From G963666705 sp963666705 (GTDB lineage Bacteria; Pseudomonadota; Alphaproteobacteria; CADEGL01), in NCBI GenBank assembly GCA_963666705.2, contig CAXXKO010000025.1:1-64000 (forward strand): a stretch of DNA of 64,000 bases. The letters are read 5' to 3'. Below, piece after piece: positions 32,545 to 40,600 of the stretch. How positions within the stretch are numbered: the stretch's first letter is position 1; each line of letters begins with the position of its first letter. Both the position numbers and the translations under genes were made by a program. A model generated the notes under the pieces. That model made no database searches. It had not been told where the DNA came from and was given only the letters and a program-made list of their open reading frames with translations.

Positions 32545-34228
32545 GCTCGACCCCATCACCTACGAGGTGGTGCGCAACGCCATGCTCACCGGCGCCGCGG
32601 AGATGAAGGCCGTGGTGATGCGCGCGTCCTACTCCACGATCTGGCGCGAATCGGGCGACCTTTCCTGCGCCATCCTGAGCCCTGACGGCGACATGATCGC
32701 CCAAGGCCCCGGCGACCTGCCCGCGCACCTTGCGACCATGCCCTTTTCGCTCAAGGGCGCCCTCGCCAAACACCCGATCGAGACGCTCGAGCCCGGCGAC
32801 GTGCTGTTCCACAACGACCCCGAATGGGGCAACAACCACCTGCCGGACTGCATGATGGCGAAGCCGGTGTTCGTGGACGGCGCGGTCCTGGGCTTTGCCG
32901 TCGTGCGCGGCCACTGGACCGACATCGGTGGCATGGGGGCGGGCAGCTACACGGCCGTGACCACCGATCCCATCCAGGAGGGGCTGCGCATCCCGCCCAT
33001 CAAGCTCTATCGCCGCGGCACGCTCGACCAATCCTACGTCGATATCATCCTGGCCAACGTCCGCGTGCCACGCGACCGTATCGGCGACATCCGCGCCGAA
33101 TTCGCGGGCTGCGTCATCGGCGAGCGCAAGCTCCTGGCCCTCGCCGAGAAGTACGGGGCCGGCACCCTGCGCGACTGCATGGCCGCGATCCTGGACCATG
33201 GCGAGCAGCTCACCCGCGCCGAGCTCGAGCAGATACCGGACGGGACCTATCACTTCACCGACCATAGCGACGGCGACGGCGTCACGGACGAGCCCATCAA
33301 GATCCAGGTGGCGCTGACCGTGCGGGGAAGCGAGGTGACGGTCGATTTCACCGGCTCCCATCCCCAGACCATCGGGGGCATGAACTGCCCCCTGGCCGTC
33401 ACCTATTCCTCGGTCCAGTTCGCCGTCAAGGCGGCGGCCGACCCCTGGAACCCGGCCAACAGCGGCTGCTACCGCCCGGTGCGGGTGAATGCGCCCGTGG
33501 GCAGTGTCGTCAATCCCGTTCTGCCGGCCTCGGTCGTGGCGGGCAACCACGAGACGGCCATGATCATCGTCTCGGCCGTCTTCGGCGCCCTGTCCCAGGC
33601 GGCGCCGGGGCGAGTCGTCGCCGCGGGCGCCGATTCCTCGGTCGTGACGGTCATCGGCGGGATCGACCCCCGGCCCGAGCGCGAGGGGCGGAAGTTCGTC
33701 TATATCGAGATCCAAGGCTCGTCCTGGGGCGCGACGCAACGCGGCGACGGGGTGAACGCCAAGCGCGCCGGCGTCGGCAACACCGGCAACCAGCCCGTCG
33801 AGGTGGTGGAGGCCGAGTATCCCGTGACGGTCCTCGAATACCGCTTGGCACCCGACCGGGGGGGCGCGGGCGAGTTCCGCGGCGGCATGCCCCTGCGGCG
33901 CACGACCCGCCTCGATAGCGACGCCCAGGTGACGCTGATCGCCGAGCGCGGCCGGATCGCGCCCTTCGGCCTGCTCGGGGGCAAGCCCGGCGCGCTGGGC
34001 GAGTACACGATCAATCCGGGCACCGCGCGGGAGGAGCGCCTGTTCTCGAAGACGCCCCCGCTCGAGCGGCGACGGGGGGACGTGCTCTCGGTGCAGGCGG
34101 CGGGCGGCGGCGGATTCGGGCCGCCGTCGGCACGCGAAGCGGCGCGCATCGAGCGCGACCTCGCTTCGGGGCTCGTGAGCCCCGAAGCGGCCCGGCGCGA
34201 TTACGGCCACGACGGCGGGAGAGGGTGA
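32537..34228 (+). CDS. hyuB: Hydantoinase B-family protein (HyuB type)
   Basis: This 563-residue partner subunit has the signatures LDPITYEVVRNAMLTGAAEM, MRASYSTIWRESGDLSCAI, GDVLFHNDPEWGNNHLPDCM, GHWTDIGGMGAGSYT and LDFTG-like VDFTGSHPQTIGGMNCPL. The C-terminal Gly-rich AAGGGGFGPPSAREAARIERD is typical. It contains the carboxylase or hydrolase site completed by HyuA. It overlaps hyuA and touches the next gene (TGATG), so all three are one operon. The long opposite-strand open frame here is a GC artefact. Confidence 0.9.
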   Translation: MAELDPITYEVVRNAMLTGAAEMKAVVMRASYSTIWRESGDLSCAILSPDGDMIAQGPGDLPAHLATMPFSLKGALAKHPIETLEPGDVLFHNDPEWGNNHLPDCMMAKPVFVDGAVLGFAVVRGHWTDIGGMGAGSYTAVTTDPIQEGLRIPPIKLYRRGTLDQSYVDIILANVRVPRDRIGDIRAEFAGCVIGERKLLALAEKYGAGTLRDCMAAILDHGEQLTRAELEQIPDGTYHFTDHSDGDGVTDEPIKIQVALTVRGSEVTVDFTGSHPQTIGGMNCPLAVTYSSVQFAVKAAADPWNPANSGCYRPVRVNAPVGSVVNPVLPASVVAGNHETAMIIVSAVFGALSQAAPGRVVAAGADSSVVTVIGGIDPRPEREGRKFVYIEIQGSSWGATQRGDGVNAKRAGVGNTGNQPVEVVEAEYPVTVLEYRLAPDRGGAGEFRGGMPLRRTTRLDSDAQVTLIAERGRIAPFGLLGGKPGALGEYTINPGTAREERLFSKTPPLERRRGDVLSVQAAGGGGFGPPSAREAARIERDLASGLVSPEAARRDYGHDGGRG

Positions 34229-34857
34229 TGGTGAAGGTCAGTGAAGCGGGCAGGACCGTTCTCGAGGATACGGTGGTCCCGGCCGGCGCGCCATGGAGTG
34301 CGCGCATCGCCAAGGGCGAAGTGCTGCGCTTCGTCGACCTCGAGGGCCGGCAGGCCATCGACTTCATCTGTTACAACGCCGACGATCGCGCCGAGCGCTA
34401 CCACGCGGCCAATACGGTCAAGCTCAACAAGCACGCCTACCTGGGCGAGGGGAGCGTGCTGTGGTCCGGGCACGCCCGCCGCATGATGACGATTATCGAG
34501 GACACCTGCGGCTTGCACGACACCCTGCTCGGCTGTTGCTCCGCCGCGCTCAACGAGGAGCGCTACGGCGTCACCGATACGCCGAGCTGCCAGGCGAATT
34601 TCGAGCATGAGCTCGCGCGCTACGGGCTCGGCCCCACCGACATCGTGCCCAACATCAATTTCTTCATGTACGCGCCGTTCGGGCCGGCCGGCGAGGTTTC
34701 GATCGCCGACGGGCTCTCGAAGCCCGGCGACCATCTCGACCTCCGGGCCGAGATGGACGTGCTCGTCGTCATCTCCAACTGCCCGCAGCGCTACAACCCA
34801 GGCGCCGGTTTCGCGCCGACCCCGGTTCGCGCCATCATCTACGCCGGCGCGGGGTAG
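34228..34857 (+). CDS. DUF1989 / urea carboxylase-associated family protein
   Basis: This is a 209-residue protein. DUF1989 hallmarks are GEVLRFVDLEGRQAIDFICY near residue 30, TVKLNKHAYLGEGSVL, MMTIIEDTCGLHDTL with CCS, and NFFMYAPFGPAGEVS. Relatives sit beside urea carboxylase or guanidine-related carboxylases and hydantoinases; carboxyguanidine deiminase activity is known for some members. Here it ends a HyuAB operon, suggesting a small N-containing product of ring opening is handled next. The precise reaction is unproven. It starts at ATG 34228 within the hyuB stop. Confidence 0.8.
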   Translation: MVKVSEAGRTVLEDTVVPAGAPWSARIAKGEVLRFVDLEGRQAIDFICYNADDRAERYHAANTVKLNKHAYLGEGSVLWSGHARRMMTIIEDTCGLHDTLLGCCSAALNEERYGVTDTPSCQANFEHELARYGLGPTDIVPNINFFMYAPFGPAGEVSIADGLSKPGDHLDLRAEMDVLVVISNCPQRYNPGAGFAPTPVRAIIYAGAG

Positions 34858-35309
34858 AGCGCGCTCTCCCGAAGCGAAACATCAGCGGCCGCCGCCGAAC
34901 CATTCCCGGTCGGCGTCCGAAAGCTCGACGACCAGGGGCTCGATGCCGGCCCGCATCTCGGCGGTCAATGGCGTGGACTTGCGCGTCTTGAAATCGAACA
35001 GGGCCTCGACGCTGTCGGACGAGGCGGCCAGCTCGCCGGTCCTCGAATCGATCATCTTATGGATGTAGCGGATGCTGGTGTTGCCCAGGCGCACGAATGC
35101 GCTTTCGATCACGTAGCGTGTCAATGGCGGAGCAAAAAGGGACCACCTCGGCGGTGTAAGAAGGGACCGCTTGGCGGCTGCGGGCTTGTCCCCGTAGTCC
35201 ACGGGAGGGCCCCGCGCGCGACGCGGTGTGCCCTCAACAGGCTGACGCGGCGGCGCGCGCGGGAGGGACCTGTGGGCCCACGGGGTCAAGCGTGGGCTGG
35301 GTGGTCGGT

Positions 35310-36074
35310 TCAGTTAGCAGTCGGGGTTTGACGCCTGCGGCTCTGGTTGAGCCTGTAGCTGTCACCGTTCATCTCGAGGATGTTGACGTGGTGGGTGAGG
35401 CGATCGAGGAGCGCGCCGGTGAGGCGCTCGGAGCCGAACACCTCGGTCCATTCGTCGAAGGGCAGATTGGTGGTGACCAGGGTCGAGCCCCGCTCGTAGC
35501 GTTGGCTGAACACCTCGAACAACAGCTCGGCGCCGGTCTTCGACAGCGGCACGAAGCCGAGTTCGTCGACGATCAGAAGCTTGTAGGTGGCGAGCTTCTT
35601 CTGGAACCTCAGCAGCTGCTTGTCATCGCGGGCCTCGATGAGTTCGTGGACCAGCGCGGCGGCGGTGATGAAGCCGACCGAGAGGCCCTTCTGGCAGGCC
35701 GCCAGGCCGAGACCGAGGGCGATGTGGGTCTTGCCGGTCCCACTGTTGCCGAGCGCGATGAGGTTCTCGCGGCGCTCGATGTACTCGCAGCGGGCCAGCT
35801 CCAGGACCAGCGCCTTGTTGAGCGAGGGGATGACCTTGAAGTCGAAGCTGTCGAGGCTCTTGACCACGGGGAAGCGCGCCGCCTTGATGCGCCGCTCGAC
35901 CATGCGGCGCTCGCGGTCGATCAGCTCGAGCTCGGCGAGTCTCAACAGGTAGCGGACGTGATCGACGCCTTCCGAGGCGCACTGCCGGGCGATCTTGTCG
36001 TACTCGCGCAGGAAGGTCGGCAGCTTCAGCGTCTCGAGGTGGTGGGCGAGCAGCACTTGCGGTGTGTCGGTCAT
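35310..36074 (-). CDS. istB: IS21-family helper ATPase IstB (element A)
   Basis: This 254-residue AAA+ ATPase appears identical to the copy at 5425-6189: Walker A GNSGTGKTHIALGLG and Walker B LLIVDELGFVP. It starts at ATG 36074, overlapping the istA stop. Working with the intact IstA upstream, it makes this copy potentially active. Confidence 0.95.
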   Translation of the reverse strand: MTDTPQVLLAHHLETLKLPTFLREYDKIARQCASEGVDHVRYLLRLAELELIDRERRMVERRIKAARFPVVKSLDSFDFKVIPSLNKALVLELARCEYIERRENLIALGNSGTGKTHIALGLGLAACQKGLSVGFITAAALVHELIEARDDKQLLRFQKKLATYKLLIVDELGFVPLSKTGAELLFEVFSQRYERGSTLVTTNLPFDEWTEVFGSERLTGALLDRLTHHVNILEMNGDSYRLNQSRRRQTPTAN

Positions 36075-37570
36075 GCGCCGAGCCCCGACAGCAGGCTCAT
36101 GTACGACTTGGCGGACGTCATCGCGACCCGGGCGCGCGGCAGATACGGATAGACGTCGAGGTTGAGCCTGGGCGGCCGCCGCTCGATGCGGCACAGTACC
36201 AGGTGCTTCACCGCATCAAAGCCGATTGCGCCGAGCCGCAGGGCGTCGCCGACCGCACCCTCGACCTCCTCGAGCCGGAAGGTCTCCAGTAGACGGAGCA
36301 CCTGGACGTACTCGCGCTTGCCTGCCTTGCCCATACGAGCTTCGAGGAGCCGCCGCAGAGTGATGAAGGCCTCGGGCAGGTCCCAGCCCGCCAATGGCGC
36401 GGCCTGGTCGAGGGCGCCGATCTTCTGCTCGATCAAGGGCAGGTAATGCAGCGGGTCGAAGATCAGGTCCTCGCTGTCGTAGGACCGGCGGTGCCGGGCG
36501 ATCACCTCGGCCCCGCAGCTGATCACCACCTCATCGACGTAGCCCCGGATGAGCACCTCACGGTGGCCGTAGGCCACGGGCACGGAATAGTCGTTGCTGC
36601 GGTAACGCACCAGCGACAGCGAACTCGCCCGTCCAGGGCGCTTATCGCAGGCATCATAGGGAGCAGGCGGCAATGGCAAGAGAACTTGACGATCCCGCTC
36701 GAGACGCTCGCCGATGGTCTCCTTGTGGCCCCGCAGCCGCGCCGCCTGGCGCCGGCGGCACTGTTCGGCGAGAGCATCGTTGAGGGCCGCGAAGCTCTCG
36801 GCACGCGGGACGGGGACCAGGAAGTTCCGCCGGATGAAGCCGACCAGTCCCTCGACCTTGCCCTTGTCGTTGCCCTTGCCCGGCCGGCCGAACCTGTCCT
36901 CGAACAGATAGTGGGACTGAAGCTCCGTGAAGACGCGCGTTCGCTGCCGCTTCCCATCGCCCAGGATCCGGGCAACCGCCAGCTTGGTGTTGTCGTACAG
37001 GATGGATCGGGGGACGCCGCCGAAGAAGGCAAACGCCGCGTTGTGGCCATCGCAGAATGCTTCGGTCGTCTCCGCCGGATAGGCCGCAACAAAGCAACCA
37101 TCACTGTGGGGAAGGTCGAAGGCAAGGAAGTGGATCTTCCGTAACGCGCCGCCGATCACCGCCATCGCTTCGCCGAAGTCCGCCTGGGCGTGACCGGGGG
37201 AATGGGAGAGTGGCACGAACACCTCACGCGACCGAAGCCCCTGCTCACGAACGTAGTCCTTCACGATGGTGTAGCCGCCCGTGAAACCGTACTCGTCCCG
37301 GAGGCGGTCGAAGATGCGCTTCGCAGTGTGCCGTTGCTTGCGGTGGCTGGTCCGATCGTCTTCCAAGATCCGATCGATGATTCCCGTGAACGGACCCAGC
37401 TTTGGCCGCCTCGGCGGCGCGCTTCGGCGATACCCTGGCGGCACCGAGAACGACAGCATCTTACGGACCGTCTTGCGGTCTACACCAAACACCCGCGAGG
37501 CCTCGCGGGTGCTCATCCCCTCGACATGACACGCCCGCCGAACCCGTGCGTACAACTCCACCCGATACAT
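36071..37570 (-). CDS. istA: IS21-family transposase IstA (element A)
   Basis: This 499-residue DDE transposase has HTH STREASRVFGVDRKTVRKML, then Asp in AQADFGEAMAV, Asp in SILYDNTKLAVARIL and Glu in KGKVEGLVGFIRRNF. The conserved end reads PYLPRARVAMTSAKSYMSLL. The start at 37570 (MYRVELYARV) matches the IstA of element B in length; the frame is open a further 18 codons upstream. It is translationally coupled to istB. Confidence 0.93.
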   Translation of the reverse strand: MYRVELYARVRRACHVEGMSTREASRVFGVDRKTVRKMLSFSVPPGYRRSAPPRRPKLGPFTGIIDRILEDDRTSHRKQRHTAKRIFDRLRDEYGFTGGYTIVKDYVREQGLRSREVFVPLSHSPGHAQADFGEAMAVIGGALRKIHFLAFDLPHSDGCFVAAYPAETTEAFCDGHNAAFAFFGGVPRSILYDNTKLAVARILGDGKRQRTRVFTELQSHYLFEDRFGRPGKGNDKGKVEGLVGFIRRNFLVPVPRAESFAALNDALAEQCRRRQAARLRGHKETIGERLERDRQVLLPLPPAPYDACDKRPGRASSLSLVRYRSNDYSVPVAYGHREVLIRGYVDEVVISCGAEVIARHRRSYDSEDLIFDPLHYLPLIEQKIGALDQAAPLAGWDLPEAFITLRRLLEARMGKAGKREYVQVLRLLETFRLEEVEGAVGDALRLGAIGFDAVKHLVLCRIERRPPRLNLDVYPYLPRARVAMTSAKSYMSLLSGLGA

Positions 37571-38024
37571 CCCCCCCGCCTTCCAGTCAGAGCAACCCTG
37601 ACAGAAGGCTATACGCGGTCCCATTTTGGTCCGCCGCAGCCGGATCGACCGGCCGCTTCAGTGGGGGATTATTGCTCTGCCGTTCTCACGTAGCGGTCGC
37701 CATCCACCAGCTCGGCCGGGTAGCGCAGGGTGTTCACCACCGTTCCCAGGCCATAGCCACGCTCGACGACGTCGTTGTAGTAGATCCCGGCCAGGGCGAC
37801 GAGATAGGCCGAGGCCTGCCCGAACTTTTCGAAATACGCGGTGACGGTCATGTGCCGGTTGGCGTCGCAGTCCTGCAGGCCGACGATGCCGCGCTCGGTT
37901 TCGACCCATTGGGCCATGTGCTCCTCCTCGGGCGGGGTGGCCCGGCGTGCCCCCTGTCTCACGCTCGCGACTCTAGCAGCGCCCGCTGGGAGTCGCGATG
38001 GTGCACCTTCCGGCTCGCGGCCCG

Positions 38025-39227
38025 TCATGCCCTGAGCCCCATGCGCTCGAGGATCGGGATCACGTGCTCCTCCATCTGGCGCAGACCCTTGGCGGGGTCG
38101 AAGAAGCCCACGACGACGTTGTCGACGCCGACCTCGGCCAGCCCCCGCATCTTCTCCGCCACAGTCTGGTAGCCGCCGAAGAGCTGGTTGCCCGTCATCC
38201 CCAGGGCGACCTTGAGGAAGGCGTCGCGGTCGAGACCGGCCCAGGGATCGCCGGCGACGCCTTCTTCCGCCATCTGGTTCGAGGTGCCGGCGATGGAATT
38301 GACGTAGTTGAGGATGGCTTCGCGGTCGGCCTCGGCCTCCAACCACGCGACGGTGCGCCGGGCGGCCGCGTCGTCGGCCTCGATGACGGCGTAACACATG
38401 GCCCCGACCCGCACCGTGCGCCCGTATTTCCCCGCCAGCGCGTGGGCCTTCTCGACCAGCGCCGCGTAATCCTCGAGGCGCCCGGTGGGCGGCACCACGA
38501 ACACTCAGTCCGCCTGGCGGCAGGCGAAGTCGAACCCTTCGTCGGACTGGCCGGCGTTCATCAGCACCGGGCGCGGCTTGCGCGCGGGCTTGGGCGCGAT
38601 GAAGCCGCCGTAGCACTGGTAGTGCTCGCCCTCGAAATCGACGGGGTCGTCGCTCGCCCACAGATACTTCATGAGGGTGGTGAACTCGTCCGCCATGGCG
38701 TAGCGCACGGGGCCGGGCGGCCTCTCCTCGATGCCGAACTTGCGGAAATCCTCCGGGTTGGCGCCGGTGACGATGTTGAGGCCCCAGCGCCCCTCGGAGA
38801 TGAAGTCGATGCAGGCGCCGATCTTGGCGATGTGCATGGGGTGGAACCGGTAGCCGACATGGACCGTCGAGAAGAGGCCCAGCCTGCTCGTGACCACGGC
38901 ACTCGCAGCGCCCGCCGTGGCAAAGTCGAGCCCCTCGTCGTTCCAGCCGCTGGCCCCGCCGTAGCCGCCCCACATGCCGTACTGGACCTGGTAGTCGAAG
39001 CCGATGCGGTCGGCCTCGGCCAGCAGGCGCTTCGCCGTCGGCCAGTGCCAGTAGTCGCGGTAGCGCGCGGGGTCGGCCATCACGGCCTTGGTGGCGGAGA
39101 GCCCGCCGCGCACGTTCCAGGCGAAGAGGGAGAGCTCGAGCGGGTTGCGGGGCGTGAGGTCGGGCTGGCCGCCCGGATCGAACGGGCCGCGGAACACGTC
39201 CACCTTGATGATGCGCTTGGCGCTCAC
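38025..39227 (-). pseudogene. LLM-class FMN-dependent monooxygenase with an in-frame TGA
   Basis: One continuous 401-codon frame is broken only by TGA at codon 241 (38505-38507), in ACRQAD-stop-VFVVPP. Relatives have ADWVFVVP here, so TGG (Trp) has become TGA. N-terminal features are RIGFDYQVQYGMWGGYGG, VGYRFHPMHIAKIGACIDFI and EGRWGLNIVTGANPEDFRKFG, typical of the SfnG/RutA-like bacterial luciferase family, which oxygenates small organosulfur or pyrimidine-type substrates using reduced flavin. The C-terminal half is otherwise intact. Start is ATG 39227, 21 bp after coxS. It is probably inactive. Confidence 0.85.
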
Positions 39228-39248
39228 TTCGGCATTCCCCGCTTCTCG

Positions 39249-39725
39249 TCAGGCCGGCGCGTCGCTGGACCCGGCGACGGACTCGATGGCGTCGACGATC
39301 TTCTGGTAGCCGGTGCAGCGGCAGAGGTTGCCCTTGATGGCGTCGACGATCTCGGCCCGGGAGGGCTTCGGATTCTCCGCGAGGAGCGCCGTCGCGGTCA
39401 TCAGGAAGCCGGGCGTGCAGAAGCCGCACTGGACGGCGCCGTGGGTGAGGAACGCGTGCTGCAGCGGGCTCAACTCCCCCTCGCCCTCCAGCGCCTCGAC
39501 GGTGGTGATCGCAGCACCCTCGGCTTGCACCGCGAGCAGCAGGCACGCGCTCACCGGCCGGCCGTCGAGGAGGACGGTGCAGGCGCCGCAGACGCCCATT
39601 GCGCAGTCCCTGTGGGTGCCGGTGAGGCCGAGGCGCTCGCGCAGGACGCTCACCAGGGTCTCGGTCGGGACCACCCGCAGCCGGTGGCCCGCGCCGTTGA
39701 CCGTGAGGGTGACCTCGACGCTCAT
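39249..39725 (-). CDS. Molybdenum hydroxylase small subunit, 2x[2Fe-2S] (CoxS type)
   Basis: This 158-residue protein carries two iron-sulfur clusters. The plant-type ferredoxin half has HRDCAMGVCGACTVLLDG; the helical half has GAVQCGFCTPGFLMTATALL and GNLCRCTGYQKIVDAI. All eight cysteines are visible. It passes electrons between the Mo site of the large subunit and FAD of the medium subunit. The ATG at 39725 overlaps the medium-subunit stop by 4 bases. The large subunit upstream is frameshifted, so this subunit probably lacks a working partner. Confidence 0.93.
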   Translation of the reverse strand: MSVEVTLTVNGAGHRLRVVPTETLVSVLRERLGLTGTHRDCAMGVCGACTVLLDGRPVSACLLLAVQAEGAAITTVEALEGEGELSPLQHAFLTHGAVQCGFCTPGFLMTATALLAENPKPSRAEIVDAIKGNLCRCTGYQKIVDAIESVAGSSDAPA

Positions 39726-40600
39726 CCAGCGGCACTCCTCTCGTAGGCCCGAGCGACCGCGCGCCGCAGGATGACCGAGGCCACGTGGCGCTTGTAGTCG
39801 GCGGAGTAGAGGTGATCGTCGAGGGGCTCGATCTCGCTCGCCAGCGCCTCGCCCATGAGGGCGAAGGCATCCGGGTCCGGCCGCCGGCCACGCAATGCCG
39901 CCTCGGCCGCACTCGGGCGGATCGAAGTGATGCCGACGCCGCCGAGCCCGATCCCGATTTCGGCGATGCGGCCGTCGCCCGGATCGCGGATCAGGCTGAC
40001 GGCGGCGCTGACGGTCGATGTGTAGTCCATGGCCCGGCGGGCGGCGAACTTGGTGTAGGCCACACCGCCATGGGCGGGTGCTGAAGGCACCTCGATCGCC
40101 ACCAGCAGCTCGTCCTCTTCGAGGGCCGTCGTGTAGAGGTCGGTGAAGAACCTGTCCGCGGGGATGTCGCGGGTGCCCCCCGGCCCGGCCGCGCGCAAGC
40201 TCGCCCCGAGGGCGAGGAGGGCCACGGGCGGGTCGCCCTGGGGATCGGCGAGGCAGATGTTCCCCCCCACCGTGCCCCGGTTGCGGATGCGCCCACAGGC
40301 GATCTCGGCCGCCATCTCGGTCAGCAGCGGGCAGGCCGCGGCGACCGCGGCCGAGCGCTCGACTTCCGTGTGGGTGGTGAGCGCGCCGATGCGAAGCCCG
40401 CCGCCGGGCATGGCGGCGATCCCCTTCATGGCGTCGATGCGGGCGATGTCGATGAGCCACTCGGGCGCGAGCAACCGCTCGTTCATGAGGATGCCGAGGG
40501 CGACGCCGCCGGCGATCACGTTGGCCTCGCCCTCGGCTTCCGCGAGCGCCGCGACCGCCTCCTCGACCGTGCGGGCGCGGGTGTAGCGGCATGGGGTCAT
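39722..40600 (-). CDS. Molybdenum hydroxylase FAD-binding medium subunit (CoxM type)
   Basis: This is a 292-residue FAD_binding_5 protein. The N-terminal nucleotide motif is EANVIAGGVALGILMN (GG-x-x-L type), the second FAD motif is CGRIRNRGTVGGNICLADPQGD (RNxGTxGGN), and the C-terminal CODH domain includes AYTKFAARRAMDYTSTVSAA and IGLGGVGITSIR. The start ATG at 40600 overlaps the coxL stop. It belongs to a Cox/xanthine dehydrogenase-type three-subunit hydroxylase whose substrate is unknown. Confidence 0.92.
   Translation of the reverse strand: MTPCRYTRARTVEEAVAALAEAEGEANVIAGGVALGILMNERLLAPEWLIDIARIDAMKGIAAMPGGGLRIGALTTHTEVERSAAVAAACPLLTEMAAEIACGRIRNRGTVGGNICLADPQGDPPVALLALGASLRAAGPGGTRDIPADRFFTDLYTTALEEDELLVAIEVPSAPAHGGVAYTKFAARRAMDYTSTVSAAVSLIRDPGDGRIAEIGIGLGGVGITSIRPSAAEAALRGRRPDPDAFALMGEALASEIEPLDDHLYSADYKRHVASVILRRAVARAYERSAAG

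Larger units (their letters stand above)
35119..37688 (-). mobile_element. Complete IS21-family element A with 7-bp target duplication
   Basis: The 2570-bp element has termini TGTCAATGGCGGAGC (35119) and TGAGAACGGCAGAGC (37688, read inwards). It is flanked by CGTAGCG at 35112-35118 and 37689-37695. It holds intact istA and istB. The remnants at 4655-6380 and 6381-6680 are near-identical parts of this same IS. It is the only IS in the right half of the window. Confidence 0.97.
34882..37917 (-). pseudogene. Acyl-CoA thioesterase (4-hydroxybenzoyl-CoA type), split by IS21
   Basis: The 5' part (37917-37689) encodes MAQWVETERGIVGLQDCDAN, then RHMTVTAYFEKFGQASAYL up to DGDRYV. The 3' part (35118-34882) continues with ESAFVRLGNTSIRYIHKM to a TGA. 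Joined after removing the IS and one CGTAGCG, they give about 154 residues of a hotdog thioesterase with the DxxxHM active-site region (QDCDANRHM). GAGGAGGAG precedes the ATG. It is the last gene of the leftward catabolic operon. The insertion separates it after about 76 residues. Confidence 0.88.

Noticed and set aside
30292..34210. Very long open frames on the minus strand opposite hyuA and hyuB (over 500 codons)
   Set aside because: Composition is that of GC-rich antisense shadows, with no motifs; the plus-strand hydantoinase genes have full family signatures.
38505..38507. TGA read as tryptophan (alternative genetic code) because a Trp position holds TGA
   Set aside because: Many clear genes in the window end normally at TGA (istA, coxM, hyuB and others), and the DUF927 and DUF1127 cases involve TAG and TAA. 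Separate nonsense mutations are the simpler reading.
37669..39912. A 747-codon minus-strand open frame across the LLM and coxS genes
   Set aside because: It is Arg/Pro-rich noise in another frame; only its last part coincides with the thioesterase start, which is annotated separately.
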